Origin: Bdellovibrio sp.
Lineage (GTDB): Bacteria; Bdellovibrionota; Bdellovibrionia; Bdellovibrionales; Bdellovibrionaceae
Direction: 5' to 3'
DNA: 16,122 nt
Assembly (NCBI GenBank): GCA_003176075.1
Contig: PSRN01000218.1
Coordinates: 1 to 16,122 of the forward strand
A model generated the notes under the pieces. The model had not been told where the DNA came from. It did not search any database and saw nothing but the letters and a program-made list of their open reading frames with translations. Numbering within the stretch: position 1 is the first letter of the stretch; each line of letters opens with the position of its first letter. Shown here one piece after another: positions 7,109 through 13,705 of the stretch. The position numbers and the translations under genes were made by a program.

Positions 7109-7137
7109 GAGCGTGGGCGGCGAAGCCGCCACGGGTA
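7109..7137 (+). repeat. REP-like palindromic repeat, type A, copy 1
   Basis: A 29-bp unit from GAGCGTGG to CACGGGTA, with core hairpin GGCGGC-GAA-GCCGCC. It differs by one base from the copy at 13817-13845, and a near-identical reverse copy lies at 8516-8543. It stands between the microprotein gene and the poly-Lys protein gene, a typical place for REP elements. Confidence 0.75.
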
Positions 7138-7153
7138 TGATAGGAGTGGGGGA

Positions 7154-7588
7154 ATGAAATTCTTGTGGTGCGCCCTTGTTGTTACTGGTTCTTTCTTTTC
7201 AATTCGTCTGTGGGCGGAGGAGGCTGTTGGAGCTCCCCCGGCGACGGAGTCTTCCGTCCAGCCATCAGTTTCAGAACATGCCAGTGCACCCGCGCCCGCA
7301 CCTGCAGTCCAAGCCGCAGTCCGCGGAGCCGCTGCCTCTGCCGGTGCCGCCGCCGCTCCAGCGGGTGAGGGTTCAATCACTCCCCCTTCTTTTGAAGAAT
7401 TCGTCAAACCTCCAGGGTGGCAAAAGGAAAGCAAGGCTCACGGCGAGCCGATTGAAAATCAACATGCCTCGGCTTCACCTGCTGAAATCGAACAAGCCAC
7501 CCCCAAACGCCATCCCGCTTCCGTTAGCAACGACTCCAGTTCTTTCGACAGGAAAAAGAAAAAAAAGAAGAAGAAAAAGAAGAAGTAA
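7154..7588 (+). CDS. Secreted Ala/Pro-rich protein ending in eleven lysines
   Basis: No family is recognised. The 144-residue protein has a Sec signal peptide (MKFLWCALVVTGSFFSIRLWA, cut near residue 21), an Ala/Pro-rich stretch (about 43-70), a short ordinary segment ITPPSFEEFVKPPGWQKE, and a C-terminal run of eleven lysines. Such a polycationic tail would bind negatively charged partners such as LPS, teichoic-like polymers or DNA; that is inference. GGAG lies 7 nt before the ATG. The stop codon TAA is bases 2-4 of a mobile element end (7585-7588). Removing the element and one 8-bp direct repeat would let the frame continue K-R-N-Y and stop at TGA (7707-7709), so the present C-terminus was set by the insertion and the ancestral one was only slightly longer. 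Confidence 0.7.
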   Translation: MKFLWCALVVTGSFFSIRLWAEEAVGAPPATESSVQPSVSEHASAPAPAPAVQAAVRGAAASAGAAAAPAGEGSITPPSFEEFVKPPGWQKESKAHGEPIENQHASASPAEIEQATPKRHPASVSNDSSSFDRKKKKKKKKKKK

Positions 7589-7688
7589 CTGTTCAGGTCC
7601 CTCTGGAGAGATTGCTCATTCGTTGGGCCTTTTCAAAAACTTTTCGCCAGTGACGCGGCTTTCATGGAGAACACACCTGAACAGTTAC
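7585..7688. mobile_element. 104-bp miniature inverted-repeat element, IS66-like ends
   Basis: The two ends are perfect 14-bp inverted repeats: GTAACTGTTCAGGT (7585-7598) and ACCTGAACAGTTAC (7675-7688). Immediately outside them are 8-bp direct repeats AAGAAGAA (7577-7584 and 7689-7696). Known IS66-family elements have termini starting GTAA and make 8-bp target duplications, so this fits a non-autonomous IS66-type MITE. The 76-bp interior codes for nothing obvious, so a transposase would have to come from elsewhere. One caution is that the flank is low-complexity AAG repeat, so an 8-bp match there is less telling than in ordinary sequence. Confidence 0.7.
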
Positions 7689-7717
7689 AAGAAGAAGAGA
7701 AATTATTGAGAATCCTC

Positions 7718-7743
7718 CCAAGTCGGTGCCTTCGGCACCTCCG
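7718..7743 (+). repeat. REP-like palindromic repeat, type B, intact copy
   Basis: A hairpin GGTGCC-TTC-GGCACC flanked by CCAAGTC and TCCG. Its left half (CCAAGTCGGTGCC) recurs at 8492-8504 and its right half (CTTCGGCACCTCCG) at 8546-8559, where the two halves are separated by a type A repeat. It lies just before the methyltransferase gene. Confidence 0.6.
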
Positions 7744-7793
7744 TGGAGCGAAGTTGATTTTCCGATCGACTTCGACGAAAACATCCGGACACT

Positions 7794-8447
7794 ATGGGTT
7801 TTCAATGTTCGAGCTTTCATTGTTCCGTCCTCGTCGATAGGCTTTCCCGTCAATTCACCCAGGTCTATGACCAGCCTTCTGAATATCACTTTTGTTTGGA
7901 ACCCGTCATCGCTGCCGAGTGGATCGCGCAACATCAAGGGCCATGGCCGCGAGAATTGAAAATCGCCGACGTGGGGGCGGGTTGCGGAGTTTTCGGGATG
8001 GAACTTTGCCACCATCTGCGCCGCTTCTCGCGATGTCACAGCCTCGAACTTCATGGCTTCGAAATTCAAGAATTGTTTTTTCCCTTCTTCCAACGCAATC
8101 GAGCGCGTGCCCCCAATTCCAAAAGTATCTATTGGCAACCCGGAGATATTCGACGGACCGCTAGCCATTGGAGAGGGGCGTTCGATCTTATTGTGGCGAA
8201 TCTTCCTTTTTTCCCGCGGGAAAATTCCATTTTGTCCCCAAGTTCGGTTCGTTCGCAGTGCCGTTTTGAACTCAACGGTTTGAATTCAGAACTCGAACAA
8301 ACGATTCTGACCATGTTGAAACCCAAGGGGTTGGCCTATGTCCTGACCCGCGGATTCTTGCCGCCAGAAGGTATTTTATCTCAAATTGTGATTCGGATCC
8401 GCCGATCATTCCTGGTGCGATATGAAAATACCGTGATTGACCCGTAA
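7794..8447 (+). CDS. SAM-dependent methyltransferase, TrmN6/small-methyltransferase-like
   Basis: This 217-residue class I methyltransferase shows motif I IADVGAGCGVFGME (57-70), an acidic post-I strand ELHGFEIQ (85-92), and a motif IV-like DLIVANLPFF (131-140). N6-adenine and glutamine methyltransferases have NPPY/F at that site; here it is NLPF, so one motif residue is changed. The N-terminal part (Q-x-x-x-x-YHFCLEPVIAAEWIA) resembles the region before motif I in tRNA1(Val) A37 N6-methyltransferases. The likely substrate is an RNA or protein amide or adenine, but this is not settled. The ATG at 7794 lacks a good ribosome-binding site and is the only ATG after an upstream in-frame stop (7755), so the start is uncertain. 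Confidence 0.65.
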   Translation: MGFQCSSFHCSVLVDRLSRQFTQVYDQPSEYHFCLEPVIAAEWIAQHQGPWPRELKIADVGAGCGVFGMELCHHLRRFSRCHSLELHGFEIQELFFPFFQRNRARAPNSKSIYWQPGDIRRTASHWRGAFDLIVANLPFFPRENSILSPSSVRSQCRFELNGLNSELEQTILTMLKPKGLAYVLTRGFLPPEGILSQIVIRIRRSFLVRYENTVIDP

Positions 8448-8473
8448 GTTCACTTTCACCACGTCACAGGGCT

Positions 8474-8559
8474 AGCGTGGACGGCGATGAGCCAAGTCGG
8501 TGCCCACGCCACAAGTACCCGTGGCGACTTCGCCGCCCACGCTGGCTTCGGCACCTCCG
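8474..8559. repeat. Nested palindromic repeats: type A inside a split type B, with a second partial A
   Basis: Type B left half (8492-8504) and right half (8546-8559) flank 41 bp that include a complete type A unit in reverse orientation (8516-8543, from TACCCGTGG to CCCACGCT). A partial forward type A (AGCGTGGACGGCGA, 8474-8487) precedes it and can pair with the reverse copy as a long hairpin. The block fills most of the 209-bp gap between the methyltransferase and the response regulator genes. Confidence 0.65.
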
Positions 8560-8601
8560 CAGTGCCACGGGCTTTGCTTACGCTCGATAATTGAGCGATA
8601 T

Positions 8602-8610
8602 TGTTATAAT
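8602..8610 (+). promoter_or_regulatory. Extended -10 promoter for the response regulator gene
   Basis: TGTTATAAT is an exact extended -10 element (TG-n-TATAAT), 46 nt before the ATG at 8657. No good -35 box lies at 16-18 bp, as expected for extended -10 promoters. CGCTCGATAATTGAGCG (8581-8597), with 5-bp inverted arms, sits where a regulator could bind. Confidence 0.55.
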
Positions 8611-8656
8611 GATAGAGTATGGAATTGGAGAAACCGGGGGTACTAGGGAAGGCCAC

Positions 8657-9037
8657 ATGGCCCGTATTTTGGTAATCGATGACAGTGCGGACTTTCGCGA
8701 ACTCTTGCGGGTCGCCCTACAAAACGAAGGGTTCGACGTCACCACTGCAGCCAACGGACAAGAAGCTCTCCTTGCCCTGGAGTCAGAAAAGAATCGTCCA
8801 GATTTGATATTGCTTGATCAAAACATGCCCGGCATGGAAGGCAGCGAATTTAGCCGTCGCTTGCGAAAAATGGAAAAGTTTCGTTTCACGCCGATCATTT
8901 TAGTCAGCGGCACTCCCGTAGAGCCTTGCGATCCCTTCTGCGCGACCCTTGGCAAGCCTTTCAGATCCAAAACATTGTTTGATCTGATCAGGCGATTTCT
9001 CGAGCGACGTGAAGAAGGTCCCGACCATCATCTCTAA
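8657..9037 (+). CDS. Single-domain response regulator (receiver only)
   Basis: The 126-residue protein is one CheY-like receiver domain with no output domain. Visible landmarks are the acidic pair D8-D9 in VIDDS, phosphoacceptor D54 in ILLDQNMPGMEG (51-62), the switch Ser S84 in LVSGT, and K100 in LGKPF. It probably receives phosphate from a histidine kinase encoded elsewhere and acts by protein contact, as CheY or DivK do. An upstream in-frame start would add 22 unrelated residues; the ATG at 8657 is chosen because GGGAAGG lies just before it and MARILVIDDS is the normal domain start. Its stop is 8 bp from the 3' end of the convergent gene at 9046. Confidence 0.92.
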   Translation: MARILVIDDSADFRELLRVALQNEGFDVTTAANGQEALLALESEKNRPDLILLDQNMPGMEGSEFSRRLRKMEKFRFTPIILVSGTPVEPCDPFCATLGKPFRSKTLFDLIRRFLERREEGPDHHL

Positions 9038-9045
9038 ATACCAGT

Positions 9046-9504
9046 TCAGCCGATGACGGTGGAGAGAAAATGGGCCAAGGTGTAAAGTCCGGCATTGACA
9101 TCCTCTTGCGCAACTTCGTCCCGCAAGTTGGAACGCCAGGATTGAAAAGCGCGCTTATCGCTCCAGGAAATGCTCAACGTAACAATCCCCGCGGGTGACG
9201 AGCCATGAATTGAAGTGAAGGGAGCCATAAATCCTTCCACGTAGGCCACTCCGATCGTCGAAGTGCGTAAAATGCCCACGCCTTCTGCCACGTCACGGGC
9301 TGCCACGGCCACAGCATTGATTTTCTGTTCGCGCAAATCCTTGAATAGGTTGGTGAAATTGGGGTCCTCAAAAATCGTAATCAGCTCCTGGCCCCGCTGG
9401 AGCAAGCTGGAGTCGACAAAACGACGCTCAGTTTTCATCAGTCTGGCAAGCTCCATCACTGATGGAAAGACGTCGAGAAGGGAGCGCTTCATGGCTATTG
9501 GCAT
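9046..9504 (-). CDS. Protein of unknown function
   Basis: I recognise no family in this 152-residue protein. Composition is ordinary and globular, with no signal peptide. The first third is helical and charged (MKRSLLDVFPSVMELARLMKTERRF without the first four residues is a likely alternative start at 9492). The middle, INAVAVAARDVAEGVGILR, and the later GIVTLSISWSDKRAFQSWRS look like alternating strands and helices. It reads convergently with the response regulator, 8 bp between stops, and divergently from the large secreted protein. No clear ribosome-binding site precedes either possible ATG. It is called a gene because the opposite-strand frames here look like non-coding shadows. Confidence 0.6.
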   Translation of the reverse strand: MPIAMKRSLLDVFPSVMELARLMKTERRFVDSSLLQRGQELITIFEDPNFTNLFKDLREQKINAVAVAARDVAEGVGILRTSTIGVAYVEGFMAPFTSIHGSSPAGIVTLSISWSDKRAFQSWRSNLRDEVAQEDVNAGLYTLAHFLSTVIG

Positions 9505-9627
9505 GATTTATTTTAGCGCCGCCATTGATCTCTACAAGTCGGAACCGAATCTGGTCCCGACCGAGGGCTGGAAAAAGTCCATGCCGGCCGGGAACATCAG
9601 GCCTGGTCTTCAAGTGAGGCGCGGGGT

Positions 9628-11652
9628 TTGCCGAAATCAATTCTGATGATCGCGCGCAAGAACCCCTTTAAGGATGCAGTTCGTTGGCTGGTGATATGGA
9701 GCTTCTCGTGGTCGCAAGTGAGCGCCGCGAAAGCCCCTGAGATTTCTTTGCAGGCCAAAGCCTTGGCGGCGGTGAAGGATCAGCTTCGTCTGACTGGAAT
9801 CGGCAATCGCAAAGTGAAATTCAAAGATTTCTTGGCGCGCTCAAAAGACACCATCCCCTTGGATTTGCGCTATGAGATGGAACTCTTTGCCAAGGGTCAT
9901 CCCGATTATATTCTGCCGACAGCCGATGTGCGAATGATTAGACAAGGCCGGCAGGACGCCATTCAAATCACCTTCACTGAAGGAAAAGAATCCGCCAACG
10001 CGATCCTCAATTTCAAGAGTTTGAAGGATATAGGATCCTTTAACTACACGAAGAAGGGAAAGTCTTATCACCTTCTCTTAAACGAAGACACGGCCGAGGA
10101 CTCGGTGGGGCTGATGAACAGCGTCCTTGCCCCAGGCAAAGTGGCCGTCACCAAACAGATGCACTTTGTCCGCTTCCTGCGGGCCCGCGACATCCGTCAA
10201 ATGCGCCCGCAAGACCAAAAGAATTATCTTCATGACGTGAGTGAAATCGTCACTCAAATGGAAAAGCTTCAGAGAGCCATCATCAAATCGTCGAAAAAAT
10301 CCGCATTACATAAGACTTTTAAGACTTTAATCGAAGAAGCCTTCGCCGACGAACCCATCACAGCCAACACGCTTCTCGCGGCAGGCGCCCTGGACGGCAC
10401 TGAATGTCCTTCCTACGATTGGGTGGGCACATTAAAGAACGGCAAGTGTCAACCGCCGCCCGAGGCATCGGCCACTTACTGCGATGGACATGTTTGCAAT
10501 CCGGACATCGCGGGTGGAGACGCCACGGGGCATGGCTATTGTGTTCCCGAACCACCGGCTGGCGTGACCACGGCCGAACATTGCGAAACACAGGCTGCCG
10601 CCAAAAAGCCGGAACGGAAGTTTAAATTGACCGGCCTGCGGGGGGATGAACTCGACAAGGGTTTTGACGATTGGACAATGATGTTGACCCGGTTTCGACA
10701 TATGTGCCTGGGCTTTAAGGCAAGCGCCACGGAGATCAAGCAAGAATGCGACGGACTCAAAAAATCGTTGGATGGCTTGGAAGATTTCAACTGCCGATTA
10801 ATGGCTGTCTATAAGGGACCCGATTACAAATGCGATGATGCGGAAAGAGCGCAAAAGACAGCTGAAGATCTGCAAACGCTGTTGGCCCAATCGCAAAATC
10901 GCGGCAAAGATAAAGATCAGGCAGCCCCGCCGGGTCAACAGACTTCAGGGCCTGGCACAAGAGATGACGAGCGGGCGACCGCGCAAACCGCGGCCTTTCC
11001 ACCTCTGCAACCCGTGACTTGCACCCCCGAGCAAATGGCAGCAAGCAAGGAGCTGGTCGCCTGCCAGTCTGACCAGGTCACCAACAGCTTTCGCTGCGCT
11101 GATGGTATGCACCACCAATGTCTGCCGGCCTCAACCGCCGTTGCGGAGACCGCTGCGGCCCCGCCAGCGCCTCAACCACCACCACAACCGCCTGTCGCGG
11201 CGGCCGCTTCCGTACCACCTCCACCTCCGGCCCCCCATGCGGCTGCGGTCTCACATCGGTATGATGATGACGACGAGGAAGACCATTCACACGGTCACGT
11301 GGCCGCCACAACCACATCCACCACTGTCGCGGCGAAATCCGAAGGCGGTTTTAATTGGTCGTCTCTAATTGCACCGGCTCTTCTTTTTGGTGGCATTGCT
11401 CTCATGTCAACGCTGCAAAATAGTGGTACGCAGAGCTATTACAACAACATGATGGGTTACCAATGGGCGATCAATCGACCCAACAGTGCTTTCCCAGTGG
11501 CTCCAGCTGTGCAAGCCCCGGGGGGAGTCATGGGACAGATCCCGGTTTCCGGTACGGGATTCCAGACTATTCCAGGCGCCCCAGCCAGCGGCATACTTCG
11601 AACCTCATTCCTTCAATACCGAGGTCTTAATGGTGGAAGACTTGGACATTGA
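9628..11652 (+). CDS. Large secreted Cys-rich protein with Pro-rich and His/Asp-rich regions
   Basis: The 674-residue protein is of no family I recognise. A signal-like segment (about 19-34, WLVIWSFSWSQVSAAKA) is followed by a globular region (about 35-240). Fourteen cysteines then lie between residues 260 and 498 (for example 285, 290, 305, 319, 360, 374, 389, 402), which suggests disulfides in an oxidising compartment. A Pro/Ala linker (about 510-540) leads to HRYDDDDEEDHSHGH (543-557), a possible metal-binding patch. A hydrophobic stretch (about 577-597) could be a membrane anchor, and the C-terminus is Gly/Pro/Asn-rich. TTG is taken as start because GTGAGG precedes it by 9 nt; ATG at 9646 is the alternative. 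The last 23 bp overlap the RDD gene, so the two are probably co-expressed. Confidence 0.7.
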   Translation: MPKSILMIARKNPFKDAVRWLVIWSFSWSQVSAAKAPEISLQAKALAAVKDQLRLTGIGNRKVKFKDFLARSKDTIPLDLRYEMELFAKGHPDYILPTADVRMIRQGRQDAIQITFTEGKESANAILNFKSLKDIGSFNYTKKGKSYHLLLNEDTAEDSVGLMNSVLAPGKVAVTKQMHFVRFLRARDIRQMRPQDQKNYLHDVSEIVTQMEKLQRAIIKSSKKSALHKTFKTLIEEAFADEPITANTLLAAGALDGTECPSYDWVGTLKNGKCQPPPEASATYCDGHVCNPDIAGGDATGHGYCVPEPPAGVTTAEHCETQAAAKKPERKFKLTGLRGDELDKGFDDWTMMLTRFRHMCLGFKASATEIKQECDGLKKSLDGLEDFNCRLMAVYKGPDYKCDDAERAQKTAEDLQTLLAQSQNRGKDKDQAAPPGQQTSGPGTRDDERATAQTAAFPPLQPVTCTPEQMAASKELVACQSDQVTNSFRCADGMHHQCLPASTAVAETAAAPPAPQPPPQPPVAAAASVPPPPPAPHAAAVSHRYDDDDEEDHSHGHVAATTTSTTVAAKSEGGFNWSSLIAPALLFGGIALMSTLQNSGTQSYYNNMMGYQWAINRPNSAFPVAPAVQAPGGVMGQIPVSGTGFQTIPGAPASGILRTSFLQYRGLNGGRLGH

Positions 11653-12205
11653 CCCCAGCAATGACCCCAACAAGGATCACCGCAGGAACGAAATTCTTCC
11701 CGAACTCAAGGATCTTCAACGGAAGTGGATCGTCTCCAACGGCGCTCACATCGTCCCCCGGCACGCGTCCTGGTCGTCGCGGCGACGGCGATGGCAAATG
11801 CGGGCCTGGTCTCTGGCCGCGGCTGTGATCGATTTCTTGCTTGTCTCTTCGTTGGCCTGCCTGTTCGCAATCGTGTTTATGGCGATCACCAAAGTGCACG
11901 TGACCCGCTTTGATTTCCTGACCAAGCCTGAAGTTCTTCGCCTGCTGGGCCCATGTCTATTGGCTCTTCACTGCAGCTATCTCTTGCTCTTTCGAGTTTT
12001 TGCCGGCTGCTCTGCCGGGGAGTGGGCCTGCGGACTTCGTCTCGGTCAACCTCACCACCGTTTGTCGAGGACCTATGGCCTGAAAGTCTTGTTGCGCTTT
12101 TTTGTGGTGGCGGCCACGGGATTTATCGTTTTGCCGTTTCTATCACTGATTCGGGGCCAAGATCTCACCGGAAAATGGATCGATCTTCCGCTCGTTGGAA
12201 GATAA
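11630..12205 (+). CDS. RDD family integral membrane protein
   Basis: The 191-residue protein has three predicted membrane segments (about 62-86, 105-125 and 153-176). The first carries the family signature: R58 then A-x-x-x-A-x-x-x-D68 in MRAWSLAAAVIDFLLV. The loop before segment 3, AGCSAGEWACGLRLG (125-139), corresponds to the S-x-G-K-x-x-x-G-L-R-V region of RDD proteins, and DLTGKWIDLPLV (178-189) to their C-terminal signature. RDD proteins are often of unknown function; some are linked to transport or ion stress. The cytoplasmic N-terminal 55 residues are charged and extended. The ATG at 11630 is used, with GAGG 5 nt upstream, inside the end of the preceding gene, which suggests translational coupling with the secreted protein. 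Confidence 0.8.
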   Translation: MVEDLDIDPSNDPNKDHRRNEILPELKDLQRKWIVSNGAHIVPRHASWSSRRRRWQMRAWSLAAAVIDFLLVSSLACLFAIVFMAITKVHVTRFDFLTKPEVLRLLGPCLLALHCSYLLLFRVFAGCSAGEWACGLRLGQPHHRLSRTYGLKVLLRFFVVAATGFIVLPFLSLIRGQDLTGKWIDLPLVGR

Positions 12206-12269
12206 GTTCTTCTTGCTGCCAGAAAGTGGATTTCTCTCGCTGGCGAACTACGAGGAAACGTTGCTGATA

Positions 12270-12288
12270 AGTGTTATTATGTAACACT
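12270..12288. promoter_or_regulatory. Inverted repeat, possible operator or hairpin
   Basis: AGTGTTATTATGTAACACT has perfect 7-bp arms around a 5-nt loop. No run of T follows, so it is not a standard terminator for the RDD gene. Confidence 0.4.
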
Positions 12289-12575
12289 GAGCCAAGTTAG
12301 TAGATGCGACAACACAGAATGAGATAACGAACGCGATGAGAATGTTTGTGGGTCCTTATCCACGAGTACAATCAACCTTCGCCGTGAGGACTTCTTGATT
12401 TCAAGCCAATCTGTTTTGTTGTCTCCTTTTGAGAATGCAAAGAATGTGCGAAAATCGTGTCGATGCTTTCGACTTGAACGACCACAAATCGACCGTTTTT
12501 TGCTGTTAAAAAGATAGTCAATCCCCGATGGCTGTTACAGCTTAGAACAATCTCTCAACATTTTTTCCAACTTTT

Positions 12576-12603
12576 TTGCGAAACTTATTTTCTCCGCTAT
12601 TCT
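12576..12603 (+). promoter_or_regulatory. Candidate sigma-70-type promoter
   Basis: TTGCGA (12576-12581) and TATTCT (12598-12603) are 16 bp apart and point at the gene starting at 12623. The implied leader is very short, only enough for the GGGGGGAAGGA ribosome-binding site, so the call is tentative. Confidence 0.4.
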
Positions 12604-12622
12604 GGACTAAAGGGGGGAAGGA

Positions 12623-13174
12623 ATGATCTCAATCAATATGCGCGTGGCGGGTGTTTCCCTTCTCTTTATTGCGGTCGCTTCCTTGCCTGGTCGGGTGCTG
12701 GGATCCGCCGACCAATACACCACCATCCCGGACATCAACGACAAGAGCTCTCGCTTTGTGGATCCCTTTGACCCGAGCTACTCCACTCCCGGACCAGGTG
12801 CCGCCGCTGCACCCGCGAATGTCTCCAATGTGGAAAGTGAAATCCCCGCTGAATTGGATCACCGCTCATCACAAGCCGCTGACCCCCTTCTCCCCAGCGT
12901 TGAAATTCCCGCCTCCGATTTGGAGATGCCTTTGACTCCGCCGCCAAAGTCAAAAATCACTGGTGAAAAGAAAAAGACAAAGGTCGCCAAAGGCCATGGC
13001 AAAGAAGATGCGCGAAGGCATAGCAATAAAGCTCGTAAGCAAAAAGTGACGAAAAAGAACAAGAACAGTGGCAAGAAGCAAGCGTCCAAGAGCAGATCTC
13101 GTCGGCATGTGGCCAATATCCAGGCTCTTCCGATCAAGAGGGTCGGGGCTAACGCACAAGACATGACTAAGTAA
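12623..13174 (+). CDS. Secreted protein with a histone-H1-like Lys/Arg-rich tail
   Basis: This 183-residue protein is not one I recognise. A signal peptide spans about residues 1-29 (MRVAGVSLLFIAVASLPGRVLGSA). Residues 30-107 are Pro/Ser/Ala-rich and mildly acidic (IPDINDKSSRFVDPFDPSYS). Residues 109-161 are strongly basic (for example KITGEKKKTKVAKGHGKE and KKQASKSRSRRH), much like a histone H1 tail. The last part, NIQALPIKRVGANAQDMTK, is less charged. A strong ribosome-binding site (GGGGGGAAGGA) directly precedes the ATG. With the poly-Lys protein at 7154 it forms a pair of exported proteins ending in polycations; binding to surface polyanions or extracellular DNA is inference. It is followed 50 bp later by another small secreted protein in the same direction. 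Confidence 0.7.
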   Translation: MISINMRVAGVSLLFIAVASLPGRVLGSADQYTTIPDINDKSSRFVDPFDPSYSTPGPGAAAAPANVSNVESEIPAELDHRSSQAADPLLPSVEIPASDLEMPLTPPPKSKITGEKKKTKVAKGHGKEDARRHSNKARKQKVTKKNKNSGKKQASKSRSRRHVANIQALPIKRVGANAQDMTK

Positions 13175-13178
13175 TGCA

Positions 13179-13199
13179 CGTGGCGGCTTTGCCGCCCAG
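13179..13199 (-). repeat. REP-like palindromic repeat, type A, diverged copy
   Basis: CGTGGCGGC-TTT-GCCGCC lies in the 50-bp gap between the two small secreted protein genes. Read on the minus strand it matches the type A core with two differences. Translating through it would give a false N-terminal extension of the next gene. Confidence 0.6.
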
Positions 13200-13224
13200 G
13201 CGATCAAATCATCGTGGAGGCGTC

Positions 13225-13665
13225 ATGAGGTCCAAAACATTTTCTCTATTGGTTTTTGTGGTTCTTGCTCCCTTGGGAATAGCTCAGCCAGCCCTAGGCG
13301 ATTTGGCGGCTGATACCACTCCCATCAGTAGCTTTGACAAGAAAGCCCCACGCTATAACTATGACTCGAGCAAGAATTTTGATCGATTGGAAAACGACAT
13401 TGACGTCCTGAACGGACACGTCAGCAAATCGCCGTTTTCATCGCCTCCCCCGCCGGCAAAAAATCGTCAAATGGCGCCGCGACTGACCAAGTCGGGGCCT
13501 TCGGCTTCTCCGCAGATGGCGGGGGCCCAGGCCATGATCCGTCGGCCAGTGACTCACACGGCCCCTTTTGGACCCGCAACTCTTGCCGGTCGCAAAGGGC
13601 AAGCTCAGCCAAGGCTCCAGCAGCGCCAGATGGTTCCGAATCAGAATCAGAAGAAAGCTCACTAG
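13225..13665 (+). CDS. Small secreted Pro/Gln-rich protein
   Basis: The 146-residue protein is of unknown family. It has a clear signal peptide (MRSKTFSLLVFVVLAPLGIA, cut near QPALG/D, residue 25). A short region, YNYDSSKNFDRLENDIDVLNG, could form a helix. The rest is low complexity: SSPPPPAK, then a basic, Gln-rich C-terminus (about 100-146) with RKGQAQPRLQQRQ. The start at 13225 is supported by GTGGAGG 7 nt upstream; a longer frame from 13174 would translate the palindromic repeat. It lies 50 bp after the basic-tail protein and probably shares its transcript. It ends 40 bp from the 3' end of the convergent metalloprotease gene. Confidence 0.7.
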   Translation: MRSKTFSLLVFVVLAPLGIAQPALGDLAADTTPISSFDKKAPRYNYDSSKNFDRLENDIDVLNGHVSKSPFSSPPPPAKNRQMAPRLTKSGPSASPQMAGAQAMIRRPVTHTAPFGPATLAGRKGQAQPRLQQRQMVPNQNQKKAH

Positions 13666-13705
13666 AAACTCATCAAGGCGTGCTTTGATCGAGGTTGTTA
13701 GGAGC

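Larger units (their letters stand above)
12206..12622. other. 417-bp non-coding stretch
   Basis: No convincing coding frame is seen on either strand. It is more AT-rich than its surroundings. It holds a 7-bp-arm hairpin (12270-12288), a small stem GTCGA-TGCTT-TCGAC (12459-12473), and a candidate promoter close to the right end. It could carry regulatory sites or a small RNA, but nothing identifies one. Confidence 0.5.

Noticed and set aside
7556..7588. The poly-Lys tail as a frameshift or sequencing artefact
   Set aside because: It is a mix of AAA and AAG codons, not one homopolymer, and the frame agrees with the signal peptide upstream; some length error remains possible.
7662..8168. A 168-codon minus-strand frame opposite the methyltransferase
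   Set aside because: It would cross the mobile element and a palindromic repeat, and the plus strand has recognisable methyltransferase motifs.
8816..8850. A DNA-binding output domain on the response regulator
   Set aside because: The gene ends right after the receiver domain, and the next frame is on the other strand.
12270..12288. The hairpin as a rho-independent terminator for the RDD gene
   Set aside because: The stem is AT-rich and no T run follows.
12206..12622. A hidden tRNA or known small RNA in the non-coding stretch
   Set aside because: I see no cloverleaf, T-loop sequence or known RNA motif.
13174..13224. An N-terminal extension of the small secreted protein
   Set aside because: It would translate a palindromic repeat and bury the signal peptide; GGAGG precedes the ATG at 13225.
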